Below, piece by piece: positions 10,581-23,406 of a stretch of DNA of 64,000 nt. The first letter of the stretch is position 1. Each line of letters begins with the position of its first letter. Under the pieces are notes generated by a model, which searched no databases, was not told the origin of the DNA, and was given only the letters and a program-made list of their open reading frames with translations. This DNA comes from Linepithema humile (lineage: Eukaryota; Arthropoda; Insecta; Hymenoptera; Formicidae): contig NC_090130.1 of assembly GCF_040581485.1 (NCBI RefSeq), positions 16,743,656-16,807,655 on the forward strand. Reading direction: 5' to 3'. The position numbers and the translations under genes were made by a program.

Positions 10581-12797
10581 TCTCTTAACACCCGTGACCT
10601 GTTTACTTACTTTATTTTTTCTATTTTTAACGAATACACAATTCACTATTTTGCATGATTCAAGAAACTCTTAACACATTATTATAATATTTTCAATACT
10701 CTATCCAATCATCAATTATAACTTTAATCTTTTACAATAAGTTTAAGAAAGTTGTTTTGAAAGTTGTTTGGGTAATATTGGGAAGAATTAAGTGAGAAGG
10801 CATCACAATAAACGTTTTTTAAAATAAAAGATTGAAGAAAAATGCAGGATGATTACGGTCATGACTTTATATGATTTAAAAAAACTTTCATTGTTGTTTA
10901 CGTTATAATCACACAAGTATTTTCGATTTAAAATTGCAATGTGATCCTATATTATTAAATTAATCTCTAATTTTACAGATATCGTTTATGAATATCAACA
11001 AAGAATAAGGGAATTGAGAATATTAAAAAGAATTAAATAAAAAACTTTTATAATAAATGTATTAAAAATGTTAGTAAATAAATGTCATTTTTGATAAAAT
11101 GATGCAAAATTTAAAAAAAATTTACTTTAATCACGACCGTAATCTAGCTGAAAGATATTTATATCAATTTCGACACCAAATTCACCAAACCACAATAAAA
11201 GCCGATGACAAGATTACGCAGTAAAATTCTATTGTAACTAACTTTCCCCCATCGATCTTAAATTGTGTGACACAATCTCTCTTCAGAATATTAACAGAAC
11301 GAGCCACTTTTGAACTGATGCAACCGCGACTATGTTCAATGGACGACTAGTGGGGCAGGTAGGAGGTGGGCTAGTTGTATTGGAAGAATCAGGGTACTGC
11401 AACATCCCCTACCATACCCCTCCACATTACAAAGGGCCATCGCCGCTCAAGGACAACCACCCCCGACCCTTCACCTTTTTTTCATCCCTTACACACATTT
11501 CCCCGTCTTTCTGTTTCTTTAACAAAGAACGGTAATACTAATGTAGAATATTAATTTCAAGAATTAAAATTTACGTGAAAATTGCGAGATTTTTTTCTTG
11601 TGTTTGTTAATAGTTCTTAATAAATATATTGAATGTATTTTGTTGGTATTCATTTGCGTAAATTAAATAATACTACGCAATTATTATTTTTTGATCAATT
11701 TAATTACTTTTTCTTCTTTTTGGTTTCAATTTTAGCTAATCAAAAATTAACAAAAGTGCATTTTATCAAGCTCCAATTCTGCAATACTAAAACTCTTTTA
11801 TATATAAAATATATTTTATATACAACATTTATTACAAATAATTTATTACATTTATATACAACATTATATACAACATTTTTTATACATTTACATTCAAAGA
11901 GCAACAAATAAGGATCAAGAAAAATTACTTAAAAAAATGATTTTAGAACCATTTTATCTTATAAGCTCCGTGAAAACTTATCGAACTTCAATTCTAAAAA
12001 AAAGCATTTGGAATTATGAAACTTCTTTTTATTTTAAATGTCTTTCGCGGATTTTAATTATCTTTTTTTATACAAAATGGCATGACGATTCTTTGATCTG
12101 TAAAAATAAAAATTTTTAATGCAATTTTGCGAATGTTACACCAAGTCCGGAAAAAATTGCGCTAAATTTCTGTTAATTACATCTTATAGCGGGAGCAGCT
12201 TTCTTCTTTAAACTGAGTGGTTGCTGATCACTGTACAATTTTTTTTAAACCAAGTTATCGAAGATAAAAAAAAATCATTATTTTTACTCTCGACTATTGC
12301 CAACCGCAGTTCTAGACGAAGGAAGTATGTGTTTTACTGAGCTCGGATCGGTTGTTACCTTAGTTCTGCAGTATTGTTCAATATCATCTTTTATTCATAA
12401 GTTTCTTATAAACCAAAGAAGATTTAAAGCATATAATTATTGTTATTTATTCTGTTAATAAAAAACGGAAAAACAATATTATTTCGTTTATATTATTTCT
12501 CTCATTTCGGGATCTTTATTTTCTAAACAAGTAAGTTTCACTTTATCTTTTCTTTATTTTTTTTTTTTACATTATATTATTATATTATTTATATTTAAAA
12601 ACATAATTTGTTTATATATTTTAATAATACAATTATTTATATATATATATATATATATATACAATTATATAAATAATTATATACATTTAATAAAAAATTA
12701 TACACATATAATTATGTGAATAATTTTTTTCTGTATTGCCATAATTACGTGGGTACGTAGAAGTTTATGTATTTGAATTTAGATATTATTATTTCAG
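10581..12797. other. No gene seen
   Basis: Mostly AT-rich. A more complex, GC-richer patch at 11330-11520 carries a 67-codon ORF without recognisable motif. TA-rich tracts lie at 12640-12662. Confidence 0.4.
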
Positions 12798-12799
12798 TT

Positions 12800-12855
<56 letters not shown>

Positions 12856-12870
12856 TATATATGTATATAT
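12798..12870. repeat. Compound CT/TA microsatellite
   Basis: (CT)n with one interruption passing into (TA)n. The minus-strand ORFs rich in Arg-Glu across it are artefacts. Confidence 0.95.
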
Positions 12871-13618
12871 AGACAGATGAAGAAACATGAAGACAAAAAG
12901 AAGAATAGCAGCATGATTGTGCTGCACTCATTATGTGTATATTGGCAGCAGTATTACGCCTTATTATCTGTGAAGACAGAACAGGAATCAATTGAATGGC
13001 CATCAATGGATTTAATAAACAATATATCAAGATTATAGTCACAATCAAGAATAAAAGATAGAAGAAAAATTTCAAGAAAAAAGAAAATAATCAAATCAAT
13101 AAATTTATTTATATTTTATTTAAATTTTATATTTATATAAAATATTTCATAGCTCTTATGTATTTATATATAATACAATTATTATTTATATGAAATTATA
13201 TAATTATAATAGATTTAAGTTATATATAATAGTATAGTTATAATAGATATTATATATATTAAGTCTCCTTCAGGTAACACGAAGAACGAAGAGGAAAAAT
13301 ATTGGACGAAAAAATGAAACAGCAAAAAAGCAATCGCGGTATAGAAAGCGAACAATAGCAAGTAAATTGCAAAGAGCAAGTAAATGTAAACACATTTCAC
13401 AAGATGTAACTAATACGCTTTCATTCAATAATCAAACATTACAAGTTAATAATATGTATTATATTATCAATCTCTCAAAGAATTTCACAATATAATATTG
13501 TGACATTCATAGAAAAAAGTTATTACAACAATTTTATTCAACCATATGATCCTTTGCGGATATCGTTTGTAATATTTACAAAAAATTATATTATAAAAAA
13601 CAAATATGTATTACGAAA

Positions 13619-13777
13619 ATGTCTGTTACAGCAATAGATATCTTTCCTAATAAGTTACGCGAATTAAATGAAATAATTACATATTTCCGTTGTGCCAATT
13701 TGATAAAGAAAGAAAAAGTTCTAACACAAGCATATTTGAATGCTATGTTTCTAGATAAAATTCCAGTTGTTATATGA
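13619..13777 (+). CDS. Possible relic coding segment, unknown
   Basis: A 52-codon ORF beginning MSVTAIDIFPNKLRELNE with balanced amino-acid use in AT-rich DNA; after the TGA the same frame continues HLSDIEPKFLSR. It may be the remains of a mobile-element protein. No family recognised and no repeat ends found. Confidence 0.2.
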   Translation: MSVTAIDIFPNKLRELNEIITYFRCANLIKKEKVLTQAYLNAMFLDKIPVVI

Positions 13778-15570
13778 CATTTAAGTGACATAGAACCAAA
13801 ATTTTTATCAAGAATCGTTCTATTTATAATAATTATATAAATAAAACTTCTTTTATATATTTATTATAAATTATATCTGTAATACTTACCGGCATCATAA
13901 TCTAAACCGGCACGTTGTTCACAGACAGGTACACGGGTTTACGCATTTACAAGAGATGCGATCGGTGATCGTCATATTTATTAGGTCTTGCACACAGAAT
14001 GCGTATCGCGTATAACATGATAGCTAATCAATTTTTGATTCTTATTACATGTTACACAAAATGTTTGGTCCATATATGTTCATGTACATACATAAGTATA
14101 CACACACATGCATACACACGTAAGCACGTACGCACGCACACATACACAGCTTTTAAAAGAATGAAATAGGTAGTTTTCCACCAAGAGACACAAGCGACAC
14201 AAAAGTATTATACTCTCTGTTGCTCATTGAATATCAAACAAAGACAGAGTGATACTTGTGTCAACTTGTGTCCTTTGCTGGAAAACATACATAATAATAA
14301 AAAAGTTAAAAAAAAGTATTCCCGACTGCTGCCAACAAAATTATAAAATAAAAAAATAAAAAATTATAAAAAAATTGTAAAATAAAATTTAAAAAAATTA
14401 AAATAAAAAATTATTCAATAAATAAAATTATAAAATAACATTAAAAAATAAAATAAGATAAATAAACTAAAAATTTTTTTTAAATAAAATAAATAATAAA
14501 AATATTTAATAATAAATCTGGATAAAAAAATGTTTAATAAAAATAAGCTTAGAAAAATTTGAAATAATATCTATTCCTAAGTATTGATTAACTATAAATT
14601 ATTAAATATTGAGTTAAAGAAATTATACATGTGTTAAATAATAATAATTATTATTAAATATCAAGTAAAGTACAAGATAGAGTATAAGAATCATATAAAT
14701 AAATTATTGTTTATTTGAATTTATTCTCATTACACATTTTGCTAATTGATATTTTATTGTGCTAAGATTTATGTTTATATCAAGGAAGCGAAAGTATCCA
14801 CAAATATTAAAAACGCTATTCAGGTCCTTTTAATAAATATTTAATAATAAAAAAAATTCGATCCTTTCAAAAAACTCGGTTCGTATTAAAGCACTTTGTT
14901 TGGCTAATTGTAAATAAGATCAATATTTAAAGTAAATCTCGAAGAAAAAGATTAATAGAGCTAAAATAGAATGGTTTCAAACGAGAAGAAATCTATCATT
15001 TTATTCTCTCCCAACACTTTCAATAAACTTACGTCAATCTAATACTTTAACCAGCTCTTGTTGAAGTCATTCAATATTTCATTTTTACTCATTATTTTAT
15101 ATTACATCATCTTATCAATTCCAATCAATACCAACATTTTTTTCTGGAAGAATTTTCTACAAAATGTACTTCTTTAATTTGTTTATTAATTTGATACTCA
15201 ATAAATATAAGGAAAATCTTTTTTGTCAGGCCATGCTATCAGCGTTGGAAAAAATCACTTTGTTCATATTATTAGCCCTTATACTCACTACCAAATGTTG
15301 CTGAGTACTACACAACATACAAATACTAATTGATTTCATTTTCATAATAATAAGAGTATTTTTTATAATAAAAATTGATAATAGATTAAGACTATAATTA
15401 TTAAACAATGCTCTATAAGCGTTGATAATATAAATTAAACGTTAATAGCATAGATTGATAAATTTAAAATGAGACATTTAACAAGTTCTTGTTTTTTTTC
15501 AAATTTTTTGCAGAATTGGTGGATAATTTATACAGCCATTTTTGAAATTTATTATTTTGACAATTCCAAT
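13778..15570. other. No gene seen; A-rich low complexity
   Basis: Contains a CA-type repeat patch at about 14100-14140 and a long AAAATAAAA-like stretch at 14330-14570. A minus-strand GTAAGT donor-like site lies near 13890, but the sequence upstream of it has stops in all frames. Confidence 0.4.
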
Positions 15571-15574
15571 ACTT

Positions 15575-15975
15575 GTACTGAGTTGTTCTAGGCTAGCACA
15601 ACAACTTTTTCTTATGAAAAAATGTCGTTAGATCATTAAATTTCGCAGTACAGCCGAAATTAGGAACGTGAGATTAGGAATTTTTAATTTCAAATCCATG
15701 TAACTTTCGAATTATAGCAGATAATCGAATTCTGCGACTTGTGCTGAATTGTGCTAATCGAGGCGAACAAAAAACTAGCAAGGAAAGTATCAATAACCTT
15801 AGGGTTTGATTAAATATTATGGAAGAGGGATGAGGGTGGAATTAAAACTTTTTCGAATTTTCACGAGTTGTGCCGGATTGTGCTAATCGAGCGCAACAAC
15901 TTTTCTTAATGGCAAAATGTCGTCAGATCATTGGACGTTGCAGTACAGGAAAAATTAAAAATGTAAGTTTTGCTA
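15575..15975. repeat. Diverged direct repeats
   Basis: The block at about 15595-15680 (AACAACTTTTTCTTATG, AAAATGTCGTTAGATCATT, GCAGTACAG) recurs at about 15890-15965 (CAACAACTTTTCTTAATGG, AAAATGTCGTCAGATCATT, GCAGTACAGG). A weaker partial copy (TGTGCTAATCGAGG) lies at about 15750. Nature unknown. Confidence 0.6.
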
Positions 15976-16632
15976 ACCAAACTTCACAGTTATGATCATT
16001 TATAATGCATATTTTATTTTATTTCTCTTATTTAATAAAACCCGCTCTTTACGTCATTCAGAACCAACGACGTGGACGTGGCGGCATTTTGGTTACTTTC
16101 GTTGTTTTTTTATATTTTTTTAAACTTTATATTTTTTTTATTCTCTATTGTGATATTTATTTTGTGTTTTTTTTTGCTTTATATCTAAATTTTTTAATTT
16201 TTTGTGATTTATAGTTTATATGTGTGTATATATATATATAACAATCGACCGTAAATAGCCGCAAATCAATGCGAGGTTATTCTGCTTCTTGATCACGCCA
16301 GGTCGCATGTTGCTAATACCATCAGAGAAATATTGTTTGAATTTAAATAAAAAATCCTTCTGCATCTAGCTTATTTTTTGATAACTTAGATTGATTTTGA
16401 TTTTCATTGATATTTATTTGATTTTTAACTATTCAGATCGATACAACACAATTTATCTGGTGAATGATTCATGAATGTCTGGTAAGTTCAAAAATGAGTT
16501 GAGAATATTATTAAGTCAAAAGATGAGTTATTTTATAAACATGATATGAAACAATTATTTAAAAGATGACAAAAAATAGTGGATAATGATAATAAATACT
16601 TTGAATATGGTAGATGTACTGGGCAGCTATCA

Positions 16633-16795
16633 CCCAGTAAACATTCGATATCCTATGTATATACATGAAATATCCATAATGTGAAAAAAATGTACTATAT
16701 ATACTATGTACATACATACGATATACGCTGATGTAAGTACATTTATGGATATACATAGGATATCGTATGGATATACATAGAATCAGTCATTAGTT
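16633..16795. repeat. MITE-like element with CCCAGTAAACA end (copy 1)
   Basis: Begins CCCAGTAAACATTCGATATC and contains repeated TATGTATATACAT and GGATATACATAG strings facing each other. The same start is at 17150, and related ends occur at 40528 and 40704 and, inverted, at 40857. Confidence 0.6.
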
Positions 16796-17149
16796 CGTTC
16801 GCTTGCCGCTATGTGACGCATTATGCGCTATCTATCTTGTATTTAAGTTTTAATCATAAGCATTATATAAAACTTGCAAAAGGCGGGTAATAATATTGAA
16901 GATGTAATAACTTTTTCTATCAGTTTAATATCCGAATCCCAACACAGGGAATCTAGATAAACTGATTGTTCAAAAATTGGGTAGATAAATATCCGAATGA
17001 ATGAAAATTGTTTATTATTGACTTAAGAGTGGAGTCCAGTGTAGACTCCACTTTCCATAAAATTTTTAATGTTATGAAATAAATTATTTAAATTTAAAAT
17101 TATTTCATTATTTAATTAATTACATTGGACCAAGTGTTTTTGTCATATA

Positions 17150-17490
17150 CCCAGTAAACATTCGATATCCTATGTATATACATGGAATATCCATAATGTA
17201 AAAAAAACGTACTGTATATACTATGTACATACATAGAATGTATCTCATGTACATGCCACGAATGTGTATTGCACATCCTTGAAATATATCCTATGTACAT
17301 ACTGCGAACGTGCACTGCACATCCTCGGAAAATACCCCATGTATATACCACGAATGTACACTGCATACTTTGGAATATACCAATGTATGTACTGTGGACA
17401 TCCTATGTACATACATGTGGTAATTATTTCATATATATAGGATATGCGCTTTATATACTTTTCACATTCTCTGTATATACATAGAATATA
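17150..17490. repeat. MITE-like element with CCCAGTAAACA end (copy 2) and internal tandem units
   Basis: The first 70 bases match 16633 onwards closely. The inside (about 17238-17390) consists of three to four imperfect units of about 45 bp, each with a TGTACATAC-like and a CACTGCACATCCT-like block. The ORFs covering it on both strands come from the repeats. Confidence 0.6.
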
Positions 17491-17880
17491 CAATATCAGG
17501 AGACGCGGTAATGTCTCCGGCCAAGTTCAAAAAACGACACTACTAAGTCAAGAAAAGAGTCTCTGGCAAAGTTCAGAAAATGACACTACTAAGTCTCTTA
17601 TCCTGCGCGCACAAAGTCGATTTTTCGGGGGTTTGTAGCAACTAAAATATAAAAAATTTTACAAAAACACATAGTATATCCTTAAAGGCGGCATCGCCAC
17701 GACTAATTTGAGCCAAAAAAAAATTAAAATTGGTCCAGCCGTTCCGGAGATACAAGCGGTCAAAAAGTGATGTTGGTAATGCAAAAATTAAGAAACGTCG
17801 TCTTCTTATTCTTCTCCTCTGTCCGCAGGGGCGGATGAAGAATTTACGGGGCCCAGGGTATTATCATTATCATTAAAATT
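17491..17880. other. No gene seen; possible hAT end near 17827
   Basis: CAGGGGCGGATGAAGAATTT at 17827 resembles the ends of the hAT MITE at 55085-55491 (CAG.GGCGGATTTAA type), but no partner end is visible. Confidence 0.3.
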
Positions 17881-18437
17881 TACGGGAATTTCTCGCACCA
17901 GGTGCCAAGAGTCGACAAATTCGACTTTCACGAGTTGCGCTACGGGAATTCCACGCACCAGGTGCTAAAGGTCCACAAATTCGATTTTCGGGAGTTGCAC
18001 TACGGGATTTCTTCGCACCAGGTCCCAAGGGTCGACGAATTCGACTACCCCGAGTTGCGCTACGGGAATTCCTCGCACCAGGTGTCAAGGGTCGACGAAT
18101 TCGACTTTTGCGAGTTGCGCTACAAGAATTTTTCGCACTAGGTGCAAAGGGTCGACGAATTCGACTTCTCCGAGTTGCGCTACGGGAATTCCTCGCACCA
18201 GATGTCAAGGGTCGACAAATTCAACTTTCGTAAGTTACGCTACGGGAATTTTTCGCACCAGGTGCCAAGGGTCGACGAATTCGATTTTCGGGAGTTGCGC
18301 TACGGGAATTCCTCGCACCAGGTCCCAAGAGTTGACAAACTCGAGTATCCCGAGTTGCGCTACGTGCATTTCTTGCACCAAGTGTCAAGAGTCAATGAAT
18401 TCGACTTCCCCAAGTTGCACTACAAAAATTTCGCAAA
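17881..18437. repeat. 60-bp tandem array, about nine units, no indels
   Basis: Units start at 17881 and then exactly every 60 bases (TACGGGAATT core, variants at 18001, 18121, 18361, 18421). Each unit carries CACCAGGT, GGGTCGACGAATTCGA and GAGTTGCGC. Units differ by substitutions but never by length, so a 20-residue repeat stays open on both strands. The plus frame reads RVDEFDF-x-ELRYGNSSHQ with one TAG at 18139, and the minus frame is Arg/Ser-rich. GC content is far above the surroundings. No flanking exon was recognised, so it is listed as a satellite rather than a gene. Confidence 0.85.
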
Positions 18438-18454
18438 CATGAAAAAGAGAGAGA

Positions 18455-18975
18455 GAGATATGACATATTTTGATGTAAAATCTAAAATTTCTTAAAATAT
18501 TTAGTTATCGATAATCTTACTGTAATATTTTTATGCGCATAACAATAAAACAAATCAATACGTGTAAAAAAACTCATTGTTATTTTGAAGAAAAAGTATG
18601 TAATTTTTACAATGTACTTTTTTTAACAATTATGCGTTTTCTTTACCACTTTTCATTATTCTAATCATAAAAGTATTACGGTAAGAAAAAGTATGTAATT
18701 TACAATGTACTTTTTTTAACAATTATGCGTTTTCTTTACCACTTCTCATTATTCTAATCATAAAAGTATTACGGTTAGAAAAAGTATGTAATTTACAATG
18801 TACTTTTTTTAACAATTATGCGTTTTTTTTACCACTTCTCATTATTCTAATCATAAAAGTATTACGGTAAAATTATCCATAACTTAATATTTTTATTTAA
18901 AGATATTTTAATTTAAATTTTATATCGAAATATGTCAGATTAAGATATAAAATAACTCGAAGAGTATTAAAAAGA
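18455..18975. repeat. Foldback element with internal 93-95 bp triplication
   Basis: The left arm (about 18462-18600) and right arm (about 18850-18970) are inverted copies. Between them three tandem copies of a 93-95 bp unit begin at 18590, 18685 and 18778 (AAAAAGTATGTAAT start, GTATTACGGT end). The arm sequence matches the shared foldback module also present at 38.5, 47.9-48.2 and 54.5 kb. Confidence 0.75.
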
Positions 18976-19109
18976 ACTTCTGCAAAGTATAAAAAAGAAA
19001 ATTATATCCTTTAATTTTGTTAATATTTTATTAATAAATAAACTGCCATGTAATAGAATTTTATTAGTATTAATGAACGAAGAACATCTCATCGACGTCG
19101 ACATCGATC

Positions 19110-20155
19110 CAGTCGCAAAACTTATAATGTAAAATAATTTAGTTAATATGTTATTAAGTTAATATAAATGTTACATTCGAAATGTAGAAAAATAATTGAA
19201 AAATAATTTAAATTTTGTCACATAATTAATTTTGTACATTTCTGTACATTTTTATATTAACTTAATTACATATTAACTAAACTATTTTACATTACAACAC
19301 GTCTTGTGTTTTATATAGCATTTAAGTCATGTGAAACAGATGTTTTATTAGTAATATTAGAAAATAACTAATTACATAAGTCTTTGCGTTTAATATCACA
19401 GTTACGTTATGTGAAACACAATAAGTGTCCTTTTGAAAGTTCTAACTTAATTATTTTATGTTTCATATGTCGCTGATTTGATATTATAGTTTATATCATA
19501 GTTTATATAAGTGTTACATCCGAAATGTACAACAATAATTAAAAAATAATTTCAATTCTGTTACGTAATTAATTTTGTACATTTACATTAACTTAATTAC
19601 ATATTAACTAAAATATTTTACATTATAACACAAGTATTGTGTTTCATATCACACTTATGTCCTGTGAAACAGATGTTTTATTGGTAATATTAAAAAATAA
19701 CTAATAACATAAGTATTGCGTTTGATATCACAATTACGCTAGGTGAAACATAATAAGTGTCATTTCGAATGTTCTAACTTAATTATTTTATGTTTAACAT
19801 GTCTTTGATATCATATCATAGTTTTTTTCGCATATTTTATAAAAATTTTAACATAACCGTGATATGAAGCAAAGATATTTCACATTCAGCTATCCATAAC
19901 TTCATATCAATGGGGCAGTTAAATCGAAGACATGTTACAACTAAAAATAGTTTAGTTTGAATATTTGAAATAAAACATCTGTTTCATAGAATGTAAGTGT
20001 GATATGAAAAAAAAACAAAATACTTGTGTTAGAATGTAAAATAATTTAGTTAATATATAACGGACTTAATATAAATTACATTCAAAATGTGCAAAAATAA
20101 TTGAAAAATAATTTCAATTCTGTCATAATTAATTTTGTACATTTATAAAAAAGTA
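19110..20155. repeat. Duplicated repeat block of about 350 bp plus inverted copy
   Basis: About 19140-19480 recurs as about 19500-19820 in the same order (TTACATTCGAAATGTA, AATTAATTTTGTACATTT, ATTACATATTAACTAAA, GTGAAACAGATGTTTTATT, TTCTAACTTAATTATTTTATG). The stretch 19970-20150 contains an inverted version of parts of it. No coding potential. Confidence 0.65.
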
Positions 20156-20164
20156 GCTGATATA

Positions 20165-20655
20165 GCATAAAAATTCATAAATGATAAGGTCTAGCCAAGT
20201 TCCAAAAAAGACACTCCAATATGTTTATGTTTTGATAATTATCTAAATTTTTAATATATCACCAACATGAAAAATAACTGATATATTATTCAAAGTGCAA
20301 ATTTAAAATAAACACACATAAAATATACATAAAATGTATAAATAAAACTGATTAAAATTTGATTGAAAAAAATTTAATTAAAATAACAAAATATTTATTA
20401 AAAAATACAAAAAAACTTGGCGCTGCCACACCGAACAACATGTTAACTTACATAATGTCAATTAATTACATGATGTCAATTAATCATTCTAATTATTACA
20501 TTATTACTCATTATTTTAAATTTGCACCTTGAATAATATATCAGTTACTTTTCATGTTGGTGATATGTTAAAAATTTAGATAATTATCATAATATAAACA
20601 TATTGGAGTGTCTTTTTTGTAACTTGGCCAGACCTCATCATTTATGAATTTTTGT
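20165..20655. repeat. Palindromic MITE, about 490 bp
   Basis: Arms of about 140 bp at 20175-20315 and 20510-20650 are inverted copies (CATAAATGATAAGGTCTAGCC facing GGCCAGACCTCATCATTTATG; CACTCCAATATGTTTAT facing ATAAACATATTGGAGTG). The centre holds AAAAAACTTGGCGCTGCCACA, also present near 52492. Confidence 0.75.
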
Positions 20656-20797
20656 GTACATATATGTATATACATAGGACGTGCATAGAATGTCCTAATG
20701 TTTATTGAGTATGTATCTAATCGGAAGAATTTCCGCTCAGAGTGACTCCGTTGTTCCCTCGATGTCATAATAAGATATCCAATATCTTTATTTTATA

Positions 20798-20798
20798 C

Positions 20799-20841
<43 letters not shown>
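20798..20841. repeat. Compound CG/GT microsatellite
   Basis: (CG)n directly followed by (TG)n. Confidence 0.95.
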
Positions 20842-20961
20842 ATATCAGATAATATTACAATTGTCTCAATACTCGATATTTTTGATTGTAAGTTTACTTA
20901 AAATAAAGATTAAATTCAAAAGGGTAACAAACAATCAATTGAATAACAAAATTGAATTATA

Positions 20962-22236
20962 TTAGGGGTATAAATAAGTTTTAAAGCGTTTTTTGTAGAA
21001 CATAAAAAAGTAATTAAAAATTTAAATATTCTCCCGCTTTTTTCCGATTTTGTAGTGTTTATATGGTAACATAAAAAATAACAACCAACTTCACGATATT
21101 GTTTGTGTAACCTAAAATTGCAGCAGCTTGAAAATGGCAAACAAGAAACAATTTATTCGGCACTGCATTTGCTATGAATTCTATCAAGGAAAAAGCGCCA
21201 CAAAAGCGTGTGCATCAATTTGTTTGACTCTTGGAGACAACGTTGTATCCAAAAGTACGTGTGAATTTTGGTTCAGACGTTTTAAAGAAGGTGATTTCGA
21301 CGTTAGCGATCGTGAACGTAGCGGAGCCCCTCTCAAGACTGAGGACGATGAATTGCAAGCATTACTCGATGAAAATTTGTCCCAAACGCAAAAAGAGCTT
21401 GCATTACAACTGGGAGTAAAGCAACAAACCGTTTCCAACCGTTTACAGAAGATGGGAAAGATTCAGAAAGAGGGAAAGTGGGTACCACACGAATTGAGTC
21501 AGAAGAACAAAGATAACCGTGTCGAAATGTGTTTGAATCTGTACAACAAACAGCACAGAAAGTCTTTCCTGTGGAAAATCGTAACGGGTGATGAAAAGTG
21601 GATATATTTACGATAATCCCAAGCGAAAAAAATCATGGGTAGACCCCGGCCAACCATGCACATCAACGCCAAAGCGGAATATCCATGACCAAAAGGTAAT
21701 GCTCTGTATATGGTGGGATATGCAGGGTGTGCTATATTATGAGCTTCTGCAACCACGTGACACGGTTGATGGTGATCGCTATAGTCGACAACTATTGAGA
21801 TTTAACGAAGAAATCCGTCGAAAATGTCCATATACTAACAAAGGATTGCGTCCGGTGAAATTGCTTCATGACAACGCTAGGCCTCATGTCGCTAAAACGA
21901 TCAAAGAAACATTATTGACGCTTGGTTGGGATGTTCTACCGCACCCGGCCCTATTCGCCAGATATAGCGCCAAGTGATTATCACTTGTTCCGGTCGATGC
22001 AAAACGCATTGTCTGAGGTACGCTTCCGGAATATTGAAGAAGTGCGAAAATGGGTCGACGACTTTATTAAATCAAAAGACGAAACTTTCTTCACTGCCGG
22101 AATTCGTAAGCTGCCCGAAAGATGGCGCAAGGTCATAGATAATAACGGAGAATATTTTGATACTTAAATGTATTATTGAATTTCTGCTAAAAATCTTAAA
22201 TTTTCAAAAAAACGCTTTAAAACTTTGTACCCCTAA
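20962..22236 (+). mobile_element. Mariner transposon, recently inactivated
   Basis: Inverted ends TTAGGGGTA..GTTTTAAAGCGTTTTTT at 20962 and 22236, with a 3-bp length difference between the two ends, are flanked by TA at 20960 and 22237. It is 1275 bp long and contains one near-complete transposase gene. Confidence 0.92.
21134..22167 (+). pseudogene. Mariner (DD34D) transposase with two frameshifts
   Basis: ATG at 21134 (MANKKQFIRHCICYEFYQG), with helix-turn-helix blocks FWFRRFKEGDFDVSDRERSG and WVPHELS. The catalytic Asp residues lie in VTGDEKWIY, LLHDNARPH and APSDYHLF, with 34 residues between the second and third. Only two lesions are evident: an extra T near 21607 and an extra G near 21946. 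No nonsense codon was noticed. The terminal TAA is at 22165. It is much better preserved than the mariner at 5.4 kb, hence younger. Confidence 0.92.
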
Positions 22237-22312
22237 TATTATTGTAATTATTCTATAATAATAATAAGTTGGCAATTCAATAAATGATTAATTTCTACAT
22301 CACTACTTCTAT

Positions 22313-23406
22313 CCCTAACAGCACACGATATCCTGCGTATCATCCCATTTTCATACTCATTCTACTGTGATTATCCGTTAAATACTGAGATCAATCCTAT
22401 AATATCTTTTGCAGTATTATTCGGTTTTCTTTCGCACACGTATAATCTCAGGTTTGACTCAAACGTACGGAAGTGATACGTACGCACTTCTTTCGCACAC
22501 GTATAATCTCAGGTTTGACTCAAACGTACGGAAGTGATACGTACGCACTTCTATCGCGCGCGTATAATCTCAGGTTTGACGAGACCAGCACTAACGTGCG
22601 CCATTTACATACGTAATTCCTTTTCCCGCTTGCCCGGCATCAAGTGACACCACGCAACACTACGTATCCGAAGTTTTATTGATATCGAAGGTAATCCTTT
22701 TTTCCTTTAAGTTTTATTTCACAAAATAGTGAATAAAGTGTAAGAGCTAGATAGTGTTTGTATATAATTTTTGTAATATTTTTATTATTTTTTATGTACT
22801 TGTTAAATTATTTTGCTTAAAATATTTTAAGGTTATGTTCGTAAACTTGCATTATAATTGCCTCTTACCTCTTTGGTTCTTGGTTAAATATACAATACAT
22901 TTTCTTAATTATTTTTTAAACAATGTCTTAAAAAGATGATTTAACATAAAACTGTTTTCAGTTCGCAGTATCGTTCCTTTGAAGTTTTCTAGCTTAGGCT
23001 TCTAGAACTTTATTTTATATTGTAAGTTTTATGTAAATATTTTTACGCTTACGGTCGTAATTTTGAAATAAAAATATCAATTAATAAGAAATTGACTGAT
23101 TAATTAACCTAATCTAAATTATCCTATACAATATATGAACGCGCGCGCGTTTCAACGCTTGGCTGTGTAAATATGTGCATGTATATGTGATCTACTGCAA
23201 CATTCCCATTTTTATCCTATCTTGATACTGTCTTTAAACTATAGACCTTCCTGCGAAATTCTATGGAAGATGGTACCGCGGACATACGATGATTCCTAGA
23301 ACGTACTACGTACATCGCAGTACATTTGAGAATGTTCTGAGAATATTACAACTATACTTTTGCGATATTCTCAGATTGTTCTCAGTATCTACATGTGCTG
23401 TTAGGG
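22313..23406. mobile_element. Possible non-autonomous DNA element, ends CCCTAACAGCACA
   Basis: CTATCCCTAACAGCACA at 22309 is inverted at the right as TGTGCTGTTAGGGATAG ending 23410. The interior has no transposase. The start (CCCTAACAGCACACGATATCC) resembles the CCCAGTAAACATTCGATATC starts at 16633 and 17150. No target duplication recognised. Confidence 0.5.
22431..22580. repeat. 61-bp tandem repeat, about 2.4 copies
   Basis: TTCGCACACGTATAATCTC starts at 22431 and 22492, with a variant (ATCGCGCGCGTATAATCTC) at 22553. Copies one and two are nearly identical. Confidence 0.9.

Noticed and set aside
12745..13075. Hydrophobic minus-strand ORF ending in Arg-Glu repeats
   Set aside because: It runs through the CT/TA microsatellite and has no domain.
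13880..13990. Possible minus-strand exon with GTAAGT donor near 13890
   Set aside because: Stops in every frame upstream of the donor and no acceptor or homologous protein; could at most be untranslated.
17873..18208. Arg/Ser-rich minus-strand protein
   Set aside because: The 60-bp array is open on both strands by arithmetic; nothing favours this strand.
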